Part shown: piece after piece, positions 1-12,362 of the stretch
Position numbering within the stretch: the stretch's first letter is position 1
Layout of the letters: the number at the start of each line of letters is the position of its first letter
NCBI RefSeq assembly: GCF_001625215.2
Contig: NC_030384.2
Coordinates: 39,962,390 to 40,026,389 of the forward strand
Length of the DNA: 64,000 bases
Reading direction: 5' to 3'
Origin: Daucus carota subsp. sativus
Lineage: Eukaryota > Streptophyta > Magnoliopsida > Apiales > Apiaceae
The notes under the pieces: model-generated
The model's input: the letters and a program-made list of their open reading frames with translations, nothing else
Database searches by the model: none
Told to the model about the DNA's origin: nothing
Translations under genes and position numbers: made by a program

Positions 1-469
1 TCTTTGAGCTCTACTTGAATCAATATCATTTTTCTACTTAAGCTCTACGTTCTGTTTGGCTCCGGTTGCTTGGTACAAAATATTTAAACGAGAGTATTCT
101 TTTTTGGGTATTTATTTAACTTTGAAGACTATTTTTCAAACTTAAAGTGAAAACTGTTTACCTACCCAGTCTTCCGAAAATTATAATATTTTTCCTAGGA
201 CACTCTAATTATAAATCAGTTATAAATTCTAACAAACAAATTTTGGAGAAACCAGACATTCTAACAAACAACGGAGCACTGAGCTTTGGTGAAGCATTCA
301 ACAGGCCTAATGTGAAAATCCGAGTGCAATAAAATTCCACATATTTTGTACTAGTTTTCAAGTCACACGGTCTTTATTCAAACTCGTTTTTTCTTGTTAA
401 CTTCCGGGAAATATTCACCTCACACTCACTTGTACCTAATAATTCCTCCCCTCGCTGCTTTTGCCACAA

Positions 470-594
470 GCTTTCCCCTATATATACACTTGAATCTTTC
501 TTCTCATTGCTCACTTCAACTTCAACTTCAACCTCTTCTTCAGCAAATACTTAAAACACACACATTATCTCTCTCTCTCTCTCTCTCGCTAATA
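470..594 (+). promoter_or_regulatory. Core promoter and 5' leader of the first AAE gene
   Basis: A TATA-like stretch (CTATATATACAC) lies at about 478-488, roughly 110 bp before the ATG at 595. The leader ends in a CT microsatellite at about 568-588 immediately before the start codon, a common arrangement in plant 5' leaders. Bases 1-469 hold no gene I can recognise. Confidence 0.5.
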
Positions 595-2418
595 ATGGAT
601 AAACTAGACAAGTGTGCAGCAAACTATGTAGCGCTAACTCCTCTCACTTTCTTGAAGAGAGCCGCTGCGGTTTATGCCAAACGGACCTCTGTTATATACG
701 GCGGAGTTCGGTTTAACTGGCTCCAGACTTACCAACGATGTTGTCGTGTGGCCTCCTCGCTTCGATCCCTCAATATTACAAAGAACGATGTGGTAAGATT
801 GATCGGCAATGTTTTAACTATCTGTAGTTTTTTGAGTAAAGTAGATTTTTAAATTTGTTTTGAAAAATGGCAGGTGTCGGTTTTAGCACCAAATACTCCA
901 GCATTGTATGAGATGCATTTTGCAGTGCCAATGGCTGGGGCGGTGCTGAATGCTATTAACACCAGGCTTGATGCCAATAACATAGCGACTATTCTGCGAC
1001 ACTCTGAAGCCAAGATGTTCTTTGTGGACTACGAATACGTGCCTCTTGCTCGTGATGCTCTCCGTTTGTTACTCTCTGATATTGATTGTTCACTCCCTTT
1101 GGTGATTGTCATTGATGACATTGACAAGCCTACGGGGATTCGGCTAGGCGAGCTTGAGTACGAGCAGCTTGTTTGCCACGGGGATCCTCGGTATGTGCCT
1201 GAGGCGGTCCAGGATGAGTGGGATGCGATAGCTCTGAATTACACCTCTGGCACCACCTCGGCTCCCAAAGGAGTGGTGTATAGTCATAGAGGGGCGTTTT
1301 TGAGTACTATGAGTTTGATTCAGGGGTGGGAAATGGGGACTGAGGCTGTTTATTTGTGGTCACTTCCTATGTTTCATTGTAATGGATGGACTTTTACTTG
1401 GGGAGTGGCTGCACGTGGTGGCACCAATGTGTGCATCCGCAACACCACTGCGAAACAAATGTACTCGGCAATTGCTGAGCACAAGGTCACACACATGTGC
1501 TGCGCCCCCATTGTGTTCACTATTCTCCTCGGGGCAAAACCCGAGGAGCGATGCAGTATTAGCCATCAGGTGAACATTCTGACGGGAGGGGCACCGCCAC
1601 CAGCGCCCCTCCTGGAGAGAATGGAGAAACTCGGTTTCCATGTCATGCATGCCTATGGCCTCACCGAGGCCACAAGACCTGCACTGATATGCGAGTGGCA
1701 GGCTAAATGGAACGACCTGCCACAGGAACAGAAGGCCAAACTCAAGGCTCGCCAGGGTGTGAGTATACTCACCCTGGCGGATGTTGATGTTAAGGATTTG
1801 ACTACAATGAAAAGTGTGCCGCGTGATGGCAAGACAATGGGAGAAATTGTGCTCCGAGGCAGCAGTATCATGAAAGGCTACTTCAAAGATCAGGTTGCCA
1901 CAAAACAGGCATTCCATCAAGGCTGGTTTTTAACAGGTGACGTCGGGGTAATCTACCCCGACGGATACCTGGAAATCAAGGACAGGTCAAAAGATGTTAT
2001 CATCTCAGGTGGCGAGAATATAAGCAGCGTGGAACTGGAGTCAGTGCTTTACAAGCATCCTAGTGTAATGGAGGCCGCCGTGGTGGCAATGCCTCATCCG
2101 CGATGGGGGGAAAGTCCTTGTGCCTTCGTCGTAGTGAAAAATATGGACAAAAATAATGTGCGAGAGGATGATATCATCAAACATTGCCAGGAAAATCTGC
2201 CAAAATATATGGTACCGAAGAAGGTAGAGTTCTTGAATGATCTTCCAAAGACTTCAACAGGGAAGCTGAAAAAATTTGAACTCAGGGCAATTGCAAAGAC
2301 TCTGGTGATCTCTGACAAACAAACGGCCAAGAAGCAGGCTAATAAAGTCCACAGGAACCGATTAAATGACAATGGACATGCAACTGATCACCATGACCTT
2401 GTCATGTCTCGTCTATGA
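595..2418 (+). CDS. Acyl-activating enzyme (clade VI acyl-CoA synthetase), peroxisomal
   Basis: There are two exons, 595-792 and 874-2418, joined by an 81-bp GT-AG intron, giving a protein of 580 residues, normal for this family. It should form an acyl-adenylate from a carboxylic acid and ATP and then the CoA thioester. The phosphate-binding motif YTSGTTSAPKG lies near residue 189. YGLTEA follows in the middle, then TGDVG, the hinge DRSKDVIISGGENIS, and the C-terminal PKTSTGK lysine motif. The chain ends SRL, a PTS1-type tripeptide, so I infer a peroxisomal location. Relatives in this clade (Arabidopsis AAE1-AAE12 and BZO1, petunia CNL) use acetate, butyrate, benzoate or cinnamate; the substrate here cannot be read from sequence. 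The splice keeps the frame across NDV-VSVLAP. A paralogue without this intron starts at 62605. Confidence 0.93.
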
Positions 2419-4399
2419 AACTATAAGTGTTCTCGAATTATACTACTTTACGGTGGAAATGATCCGCTTGGTAGTCAAAATTTTAATTCGCTTGTACAAA
2501 ATGTTAAAGTTTGAAACAGGGCTTGTAATTTAATCCTTTTGAAAATATTAATAGTTGTATCATACTGAAAATAATGATCGATCATTTGGTTGAGTTAATC
2601 ATTCGAATACTAAAATAAACTAATTCGGTTCGGTTGACCAAACCGAAGCAACTCGTTTTCAGTTCAATTATGATTTTTGTTTTATTTGATTTTTCGATGT
2701 TTTTTTTATTCTATCATAGTTTTTCTTCTGGTTTCTTTGTTCGCTACACGCAGTACTTAGACTAATCAACAAGTCTCTTCAATTTCTTACGGAAATTTGA
2801 TTAAACTTTAATTTCTTTTCATTCAAGTGTTGTTGTCAATCGAGTGTTCTCCTTGTGCCGTCTTGACTTCTCTGTTTGTCCGTTTAAGTGTTGATATTTT
2901 GAAATATATATGGAGTCTTTCAAAGTGAAGTACTTGGATGATGTCTTGTACTATCTGCTTTCTTTTTCTATAATCGCCGTGATTTTGGTTCACTGTTTTA
3001 AAATTTCATATTTTTAATTCGGTATTCAGTCAATATAACTGAAGTAAATTGCTATTCGATTACGAACGTATGCAGTAATCTAAATAAAATTCGGTTCAGC
3101 CACCGGATCAATAACCGGAGATGATGTATGCGTGGCACACTATACACATTTTGTTAGGACTAATGCTCAGATTGCTATAAAATTCATTTGAAAATTCTGT
3201 AATAATAAAATTTATTAATATGTCGGATTCAAATAAAATTCATTAGAAAATTCTCAAATTAATCACAGATTTCAGAAATCCAATCTGGTGTAAAATTTTG
3301 TACATCACACTATCCCTGGACCCTGCTAGGTAACAGTGTTTTTAAGGCAAGATACAATAAATAAGATAGTACTCTTGCAGTTGTTGTAGCTATGGCGTTA
3401 ATTGAATTCCTGGCCTATAATCCACATTCACCGCAGCTTGTCCACATATCTGGTCCTGAAAATCAAGTGGTCGCAATAGCTCTGCTGGATTGTACGAGGG
3501 GTTGACGGAATTTTGTCTCCGCCATTATTTTGGCCGATGATACAATTCAATTTTCACCGTTTCTTGTACTATATATTCGATTTTCTCACCGTTCCTTGGC
3601 ATGTCGCATCAAATTTATCGAAATTGAATCGGAACAAACGCTAGCAAATTTAATGTACAATTTGGTTTTTACCCCCTCTCTCGCGACAGATTTTTTACGT
3701 TATTTTTTACATACATTTCAAATTTTTTATAAAATGTTATTTCATAATACTTTTTAAAAAAATTTCCTCAATAAAAAGTTGACTTTCAAATTTTTATAAA
3801 AAAATATTATAAAAATCTCAAAATATGTGTAAAATAGTGAATATAAACAAACTGCTGGAACATATAATTTCAATAATAGACTTATAACATAACATCTTCA
3901 AACGAACTTTCAAACACGGGGTGAAAGTTATTGAACAGGACAATATTGATCAAGGTTGTCGGACAAAAAATAAATTCGACGCGTTCGTTCGACATTTCAA
4001 CTCGAGTTTATCGAACACGAGCGAGCTTGTTAAGCCTACGAAGCAGTTCAGATCGTTTACGGCTGTCGTTACTCGAGTCACCAGTCACCACGTGTCGTGT
4101 TGTTTTCAGTTATCATTCTCCACACACTTCTTTTGGTGAATCTAACTAAGCATTTAAAATTCAGAGAAATCCTAGTACATACAATGTTGGAAGAACACAT
4201 AAAAATATCTAATGTTGCAAGAGCACATCCGCATATTTAAGTTGCGCGAATTTCATAGATGTCGAAATGGACGACAAGGATCGCAGTGCCGACCCCGAAG
4301 CTCGTGCCTGGTGGCCAAACAAAGCAATATGACAGCACACAATCACCCAAAAGAAACAGAATTGACAGTACTTATCATTGCACCACAAAATAGAGAAAT

Positions 4400-4575
4400 G
4401 GTTTTTCCATTGTGTGCCCGTGACCACATGTTAAACATTAAATTTTATAGGTTTGATACGTTTTGATGGATGTGGTTGTTGTATTTACAGGAAACAACCA
4501 CAAGAAACAATCAAAATGTTCCAAACTTATAGAATTTAGTGATTAGCATGTGCGCATGAACACTCGGAAAACCAA
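4400..4575. repeat. Foldback (imperfect inverted repeat)
   Basis: The sequence at about 4407-4488 is the reverse complement, with many mismatches, of about 4493-4570. Matching blocks include TTTATAGGTTTGATACGTTTTGAT against TTCTATAAGTTTGGAACATTTTGAT, each shown here in the same orientation in part, and ACCACATG against GCACATGC further out. The centre is near 4490. This looks like an old hairpin element or the head-to-head remains of two repeat copies. No target-site duplication was found. Confidence 0.5.
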
Positions 4576-6420
4576 TGATAAAAAAACAACCAGCACAACT
4601 TATTGTGGTAGTTGCTGTGGGGCAGTGAGAAAGCCCTTGAAGACAATGGCCGGGGCACACCGTGTTACACATTCTGCGTTTATTAGCTTTTGTATTGTTT
4701 TTCAAATTGGTCCTCACCTCCAAATAGACAAGCTTGCTGATGATCCGTCTAGTTCGAACATCATGTGCCGGTTTCCTTTCTTGATGGTCTGTGTGCTTGA
4801 AATGGACCGGATGGTTCGGCTGCTTCCCCTGAATTAAAAAATTTCACCGTCCAAATAATAATTCATTATTGATTCATTATTGCTGTATCACCACTGTTTT
4901 TATAAAACGAATGTGCTTTAAAAAGAAGAAATAGGAATTAATTGAAATGATTAATCAGGACACTGATTAGATATAAATAATATACAATAATTCAATTTAT
5001 AAATTTATTTAATATTATTTTGTTATTAATCGAATTTTAAAAATTGAATCAACAAATTATGCAGTAACAATTAATCAGTCCAGTTACATATTTGATCTTT
5101 GTTGAGGCCTGTCATTAATTGGTCAAATTACATATCTGATCTTTATCAAGGTTTGTCTGTCATATAAATATTTGATTAATAAAATAAAATCTAAATTTGG
5201 TCGAATTTGGATTTCATCCAGCCAACAAATCGTAGGAGAGGAAGAGATGATCTGTATTTGTTTGAATAAGAATGTTTCAAATCTGGAGTTGTGGGCTGGT
5301 CTTGTTGTTCGAAAATGTAAATTTATATTCCTAAAACCAATGTTGTTTCATAGCAGCAACCACCACGTTCCTAGTTGGAATATTTGTCGTTCAATTTCGA
5401 AAGAAATTTGTTAGATATGTTGGTGTCATGTACTGGACACCTCGCTCGGTTGTAGAACAGTACAAGGCATCCATGAACATGATACATAATCACATTTAAT
5501 ATACATGCAAAAAGTTTCGGCAATTAATATTAAATGGTTAATTGTGCCAAATTTGTAAGCATAGTACACATGAAGTTTCATCTCATCACAGCTTTATTTT
5601 GTTTAATTTTTGTTTGTTACAGCTTTACCAAGCGACCAAACTCAGGCATCTTGCCTCTGCCAATATGGTTGATTCGATACTCGCTTTGAGTAGCAGGGAA
5701 TAATTTGAACTGCAAATGTTATGCAGTTATCTTTTATTTATTATTATGCCCTTGCTTAATTCAGGTTGCAACTAATTTGGTTTGAGAAGATTAATTCCAA
5801 AAAGTAAGTAAATCACGGTAATTAAACATTGTTACATTTTTTTTCAATCCAACTAAGTTGTCTACATATAAAAACTAGTTTTGTTAATCCCATCGGGCAA
5901 TTGACTAGTAGACCGTAAGGAGAGCCAACTAGTCGATCATTTGAGATTTTATGATCTTATTTTAATATAAGGGGACCAAGCTACTAATAGATGCATCAAG
6001 TTATTGAACAAATTGATAGAACACATTCAAATTCAAATCAATATGCTATTGAACTCATAATTTGAGACACGGGGTACTCTCCACAGTTGACTTGAAATCA
6101 TGCTAACTTGCTATGTGTTTCTTGCTTGAGACAGAGGGAGCTCTACAAGTCTGCCCGCCACAAGACTTAACCGAAACTTCCGCTGTATGTATTAATTGCA
6201 AACCTACCTGCCAAATTAAATAATGGTAACTATATCAGCACCTAGGAGTACCATAAGTATATTGATAACAATAATTCGATTGAAGTACTACATTACCGTC
6301 ACCATCACTATCGTGGACGGATAAGCCCATTTTATTGGAAAAAATCTCTACAAGCACAGGTGCCACCATAAAGAAATTTCAGTTGATGACACTTATAATT
6401 GTTTGCCTAGAATCTAGTGT

Positions 6421-6502
6421 CCATAAGTTGACTAAGCTAAACTTATAGCGCACTTATTGTTCCATAAGTTGAATAAGCTAAACTTATAGCGCACTTATTG
6501 TG
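6421..6502. repeat. 41-bp tandem duplication
   Basis: Two adjacent copies of a 41-bp unit beginning CCATAAGTTGA (6421-6461 and 6462-6502) differ at only one or two positions. The copies contain AAGCTAAACTTATAGCGCAC. No coding role is seen. Confidence 0.8.
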
Positions 6503-7094
6503 CAAGTGTTTCAGTTCCCGCAACCTAAAATGCACATAAGACAACCAACAATAATAAATTGTAAGGTATGGGAGAGATGAAAAACAAATATGTAGGGAGA
6601 TAACTTGACAGAAAAAGGCAAACTTTGAGAGGCACGAATGAAGATCAGAAATTAAAGAGTTTAGCCATTATCAAAAATTGCTTCTCCATACAAGTCTCTT
6701 ACTTTGCTTGTAGAACCAAGAAAAAACATGAACCGACTTTCTTGCCTCAAGGAGCTCATTTAGTTCTCTAAAGATCAAAATATATAAATAGATGAGTCTC
6801 CTAAGCAAACACTATGTGGCACATATGGAATGGATTTTGGAAAGATTTATGATTAATGCAAGAAATTTGTTGTAAGGTGTGCCGGGATGAACTCAAAAGA
6901 AGATGTTCATTTATCAAACCCAAAAGCGTACTAATTAACTAAAAATTCCTAAAGCAGGAATCAGAGGTTCACAGATCAACTCAAATTGACTTTGGCAACT
7001 AAAACTAATTTGTTCCTCCACTGATTGGTGGTTTCTGCTGCACTAAACTAACAATTAACATTTTTGCATCTAATCGTATGAGGAGTTTGAGAGA

Positions 7095-7118
7095 GGGGGG
7101 GGGGGGGGGGGAGGGGGG
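7095..7118 (+). repeat. Poly(G) tract
   Basis: Seventeen consecutive G residues (7095-7111), one A and six more G residues form a homopurine tract in otherwise AT-rich DNA. It could form quadruplex DNA and is prone to length change or sequencing error. It lies 160 bp upstream of the hairpin at 7276. Confidence 0.85.
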
Positions 7119-7275
7119 CATGCAAAATTACATAATACTCAATTATTCTGGTATCAATCAATTACAGTACTTACTCCCACCTTGGTCCACAGTTTCTCAT
7201 TTAATTTCAGTGGACTAAGAATTAATTAGAAGATATATAATGGAAATTTGTGAAAATGTGAATGAAGTAAAGCAT

Positions 7276-7489
7276 GCTTGTTCATCAAATTCAAGCTCTC
7301 TCTCTTGGTCTGGAACTGTCATCAAAATTCCATTGTCCTGCCTTCTCTGATCAAAGTTGTGGTCTAATAAATTTGTATTCGGTCATTTGTGCTTCCATAT
7401 GGAAGCACAACTTTGATCAGAGAAGGCAGGACAATGGAATTTTGATGACAGTTCCAGACCAAGAGAGAGCTTGGATTTGATGAACAAGC
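7276..7489. ncRNA. Long near-perfect hairpin, candidate MIRNA-type or hairpin siRNA precursor
   Basis: Arm 7276-7361 is the reverse complement of 7406-7489 with about one substitution and one two-base CT-repeat difference over 84-86 bp. The loop is about 44 nt. The loop itself contains a 24-bp palindrome (TTGTGCTTCCATATGGAAGCACAA, 7388-7411 in two halves around CATATG). Near-perfect long arms are typical of young plant MIRNA genes or of hairpins feeding siRNA production, as known from inverted-duplication origins. I do not recognise a conserved miRNA in either arm. No clear target-site duplication flanks it, so a plain MITE is less favoured but not excluded. Confidence 0.5.
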
Positions 7490-8889
7490 TGAACTTTAAG
7501 ATATAAATGAGGAAAATCATGGACCATTATCTGACTGAACATTCAAGTTTCCTTGCAGCAATTGACAAAAAAAGAAATGAAAAAACTCATTAATCACCTT
7601 TTAGACCCTAACTGTGCTCCCGAGTTTTTATCGAGAGAAGAGAATAGAAGAGAAAAGAAGGTAAAACAAGAGAAGTGATATAAAAGTTCAACTGAGATCT
7701 TTCACGTGCTCCCGAGTTTATAATTTGGAAGAAGAGAAGATTTTGAAAAAAATGATATATATGGAAATATTGATAATGTTATGTGTGAGGATCCATTGCA
7801 ATCTTTCCAAAACCGGAGAGAATTTTTGATAGAAAATTTTTAAAAAATTTCTCTATGCTTCTCTTCCCTTACCAGCACGATTACAAAAGAATTTTTGCAA
7901 ATTTCTCCTCTTCTTTTCTCTTTCCTACATTTAGAAAGTTGGGAGCACCTACCTCACAGTCAGTACACTTTACAAATTCAAAACCCAGATATCAACATCA
8001 TCATTCTTTCTACTAAAGTTTAAAGGAAAAAACCATTTCTAAAAGAGCTATTAAGATGAAAATAGCACCAACTGAAACAGGACTATACCAAAAAAAATTA
8101 AAAAAAATCAAAATTTGAATCTATGATTGGACTATCATGTGGCAAACTAACTGCAATGAATCCCTTTCTGCCGGATGAATGACATATTATCTATTACCTT
8201 TTTTCAGTTATGATTATAAAGCTGTCTAAAAATCTAAAATAAAGTTTTTCTTGTTTCCCTTTTAACATGATACACAATCTATACTATTATATAAAAGGCG
8301 AACGAAGGATAATATGTAAGTACGTTTTTGGCACTATCACACAGGTTGTAAACTGGGTTTAAGCTAGTATTGAACATACAGATACTGACACTAGTACAAG
8401 GACATAGTTGCTTGTATAACCAGGAAGTTGCTTGCTGCTTATTTTTTAAGATTGCTGTAAATTAAAGTCTCCTCACCATATTAAATCACATAAAAAATAC
8501 ATCAAGATTCTAAATTTAATCCTTCATCCCTCTATCTTATCACAGTTCTATAGTACAACATGCATTCTGCTTTACTCATGACTGAGAACACATCGGAAGT
8601 CAGCATGAAAGCCAACTTTACAGCTTAAAGCTTCGTTCTCACAGTAATTGGGTGATATTACACCTGGCGATATGTCATCACTGTAAAACAATTGGCTGAT
8701 TCAGCATAATGCACTCAACAGCAAAAAACTCCCGAATTATATTGCAAACATGTCTAGACTTCTATTATTTTATCTTAGTATTATGCCTCTGGTTGTAATA
8801 TCCATATTAACAAATATAAGCACAAGGTTTATTTAGCAAAGAGGATGAGAAAATTGAGATCTGAGTGGTAGTAGGAGAAAAAGTGATAC

Positions 8890-11800
8890 CTAGAACAGCA
8901 AGCTGAAGCTTGAGATCCTACAGCCGGCCTGTCTACAAGTACCATTCCTGCTGGGTTCTGGGATGGTTGTGCTCTTGGCAGTCTTTTAGCTGTTTCAACC
9001 AAAGCAGGAATCATGTCAAATATCATAAAATAATACGAGTATATGTTTCCACATGTATCTTACAAATGTCAAGAACACTAACCAAAGGTTGTAAACGCAT
9101 TGGGAAACGTACATTTTTGTGTGTGTACCTAGTGAATGCAATAAAAGATCTTATTATTGGGACAGAATTACTATATGCAGCGGTCATTGACTTGGAATTG
9201 TTAATAAATGACATCAGTTAATAAATCATTTCCGTGCTGAAATTTATATGGATTCCACTTCTACAAATATATAATAAATTACAAGTATTTGAAATAGAGG
9301 AGTATTATAACATAAGTAGAGATATATTACATTATTACTGCAACCAAAATAGTAAACAATACTACTTCATAAGGACATAGAGTGAGCGGCCGCCAGCAAG
9401 TAGCAGCGTGTGCTTAGGCTCTTGCTCATTTATATATTGTCTTGCCAGGTAGAGTAACAGATTACTACATAGGGTATGCAGGAAAAACAATAAATGAAGA
9501 GTTAATATATTATGGGGAATTGGGGATCATAAAAACTATATGGCTGAGTAATGGTGGAAGGGAGTGAATATGAAAGCAGGAAAGAGAACTTATAAGTGAT
9601 TCGTAATTCAAGTAAAGCACTTCTCAATTACCCTCACGATCTATCTTACTTTATCTGGTAGGGCTGCAATGTCTATTACTAGATAAGGGCAGCTGACTAC
9701 TGCTAAAACAAAAAAGGTAAGATAGTTAATTTTTTGTCGTTTTCGAGAAAATATATACACTTTCTAAATGAATAAAATGTTCTTTTTACGAAGTGAGGAA
9801 AAGACAAAGAAATTTTTTAGCTATGACAAAATTTTGATTGCCCATAGCAATCAGATCAACTGAAATACGAAGTTCATTCTTCAAAAAAACAAAATAAAGA
9901 ATAAATTGCATTCACTCGAGCTCTCCTTTATTCATATTATGGAAAATAAAATAAATATTTATTCTTTAAGTATTTAACAGTGTGCATAGTCAAGTAAAAT
10001 ATAAACCAGTATCAATAATTACGGATAGTACTATCTTGTTTTAACAATTACAAATTACAGCTACTAAACAAAATTAATAGCGAAAATAATGTGAAATAAA
10101 GACACGAGAAGAAAACAAAGGTGCATTATCTACTATAACAATCCAATTCATGAAAAAAGTGATATAACTAACCTATCTCATAGAATATCTCATTGACATT
10201 GGCAGCAGTTTTGGCCGAGGTCTCCATAAAAAAAAGACCATTCTCCTCAGCATATAGTCGAGCCTCCTGCAATAAATTTAGAAGTCATATATCAAAAATG
10301 GAAGCATTACTTATGTAACTACACCTTAAGTTTATATATACAGGCACAAAACAACACACATATTTGTCAGTGGATTACATTAAGAGGAAAAGAACAGGGC
10401 CGGTCTTGAGATTTCGTTGGCCTAGTGCGAAAATTTTTTATGGACCTTTTTATACAAGACTACTAAAATGAATATTAAAACAAAATTCCAAGCAACTTGA
10501 AATTAGATATATTAAAACATGTGATATCTTATAAAAACAAAATTAGTTACTACAATTTTGAGATAATATATAAATAACTAAATTTAAAGATTGAAATTAC
10601 CTTTGTTTTTGCGAGAATTGAAGTCCTAAATTACAACTTGAAACTTAAAAGATAATTATATAAATAATCGATCGTTTGGTGGACCATGATGCAGCAGTTA
10701 ACGTGGCCTGTGCCGTGCGTTAAGTTTTACCAGGGAGAAAAAGGGCTTCTAAATTGCAGGTATAGAATTATAGATGTATAGTAACTATACACTAGACTTA
10801 AAAGAGGTTTGGGCCCCTGGATCCAATGGGCCCAGTACTGGAGCACTGGTTGCACTGGTCCAGGGCCGACACTGGAAAAGAATGTGTGAAAATAAGAATC
10901 AATTGGATGGACAATATATGTTTACAATCCTTGCATTATATTATAATGTGCAGTACGAACCAGTAATGCTATAACTTACATCTGCAGTCACTTTTCTTTT
11001 CTCTTCCAAATCCGCTTTGTTCCCAGCAAGTGCCATTACCAAATTAGGATTCCCTGGAAAGCCAAAATCAGCACACTGAGAAACGTGTTTGGATGATGTG
11101 TAAAATAAAATAAAAACTATCACAATACAAGTGGCATCCACTTGGACAGTGAAAGAATGCAATACACTTTTTACATTTTTGTTCACATAAAAACTTCAGG
11201 TATAGTATAAAGTATAAACATCAACTAACTCGTAGAACAAAAAGAATCAAAGCATAAAGACCTTGCTTTTGCAGTTCCTGCACCCAAGTCTTAGCTCGTG
11301 CAAATGAGTCCTACAATTGGGCACCAAGAGAGAACAATCCGATACGTAAGAAACTGAAGCATATGACAAGAACAAATAGCACCACACTAATCTCATGAAA
11401 CAACAAGTGGTGAAAATCAATTGAGAGCATACTGTCCCCATCAGTGAATACCTTATAATGTACTATTCATAACCATAAATACATATAATTCAATCAAAAT
11501 AACAAGTGACGCACTTAAAAACATCTAGCAGAGTTTAAGAACTTAAAAAAACAGCAACACAAAAGAGTATCTAAAAACAAAAAAACAAAAATAAAGTATT
11601 TAAAAACTAAAAAAAAAGGTATCTAACATCTCTGCTACATATGTTTGATTTAATGAAAATAGATTTGGCCAAAAAGATTTTTAAGCTAAACTCAGAACAT
11701 CCTTTGAAAAAAAGAAAAAGAAAAAAAAAGCTAAACTCAGAACATAAAGTAAGTTACAAGTTAATCTAAAGCTTAAAGAAAGAATTTAGCATTTATTTAA

Positions 11801-12362
11801 ATACCGCAATTAAAGCCAAAAAAAAACAGAAATAGACTAGCTATACATATATGAAAGGCAAGAATGGTGAAAATTACAATGCTGGCAATGTCGTAAACGA
11901 TAATGGCAGCAGCAGCGCCTCGATAGTACATAGGAGCTAAGCTGTGGTATCTTTCTTGTCCAGCAGTGTCCCAGATCTCGAATTTGACGGTTGCATCACT
12001 AACGGCAAGGGTTTGCGAAAAGAACGCCGCTCCGATCGTGGATTCCTGCAATTGTAAAGTAGTACATATACATAATTAATCAAAAAAGTTAATCACATAC
12101 AGTTCGTTATACACGGAGTCATGGATCATTATCACATATCGAGAGAGAGAGAGAGAGAGTACCTGAAAATCGAGAAATTGACCTTTGACGAAGCGCAAGA
12201 CGAGACTAGATTTACCGGCTCCCATATCGCCTAATAAAACCTGAAGGATATGATAAATACAACAAAGTGAGGAATTGAAAGAGATATACAAGTATGTGTG
12301 TAAGTATAGGTGTAGTAGAATACGAGTTTAGCGTTGAGATTGTTGCGAGCAGAAGTTGCCAT
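8890..12362 (-). CDS. RABF2: Rab5-type small GTPase, RABF2 (ARA7/RHA1) orthologue
   Basis: Seven coding exons on the minus strand are 12324-12362, 12163-12240, 11878-12045, 11262-11310, 10980-11053, 10173-10266 and 8890-8989. They give about 200 residues with frame-consistent GT-AG junctions. The switch and nucleotide motifs are GDMGAGKSS (P-loop), [17 protein letters not shown] and ETSAK. The effector region [14 protein letters not shown] is typical of plant Rab5. Products of this group act in endosome fusion and vacuolar transport. The C-terminus reaches SQASACCS, the double-cysteine prenylation motif, then splits a codon (AG, then a GTATCA donor), so a tiny last exon carrying the stop must lie below 8889. 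Read straight on, the frame would add about 24 residues to a stop at 8829, which would bury the CC motif. A hAT element sits in the intron between 10266 and 10980. Confidence 0.93.
10395..10874. mobile_element. Non-autonomous hAT element with 8-bp target duplication
   Basis: The 480-bp segment starts CAGGGCCGGTCTTGA and its reverse complement starts CAGTGTCGGCCCTGG, so the ends are diverged terminal inverted repeats of hAT type. Perfect 8-bp direct repeats GAAAAGAA flank it at 10387-10394 and 10875-10882, the length that hAT transposases produce. No transposase is encoded. It sits in an intron of the RABF2 gene between the exons at 10980-11053 and 10173-10266. Confidence 0.88.
11701..11727 (+). 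mobile_element. Poly(A)-only micro-insertion with 18-bp target duplication
   Basis: The 27-nt A-rich stretch CCTTTG followed by A-rich sequence is flanked by the same 18 bases, AAGCTAAACTCAGAACAT, at 11683-11700 and 11728-11745. This is the footprint of target-primed reverse transcription in which almost nothing but the tail was copied. It lies in an intron of RABF2. Confidence 0.75.

Larger units (their letters stand above)
2419..8828. other. Intergenic region without a recognisable gene
   Basis: I see no conserved protein in this 6.4 kb on either strand. It holds diverged repeats: a GGTTCGGTTGACCAAACCGAA-like inverted motif near 2628-2648, a foldback sequence at 4400-4575, a 41-bp tandem duplication at 6421-6502, a 17-G run at 7095 and a long hairpin at 7276-7489. 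A short open stretch at 4264-4329 reads MDDKDRSADPEARAWWPNKAI and could be a gene scrap, but I could not assign it. Confidence 0.6.

Noticed and set aside
1360-1920. 186-codon antisense open frame inside the first AAE gene
   Set aside because: It lies wholly within the coding exon of the AAE gene, has no protein family features and is a shadow of the real frame.
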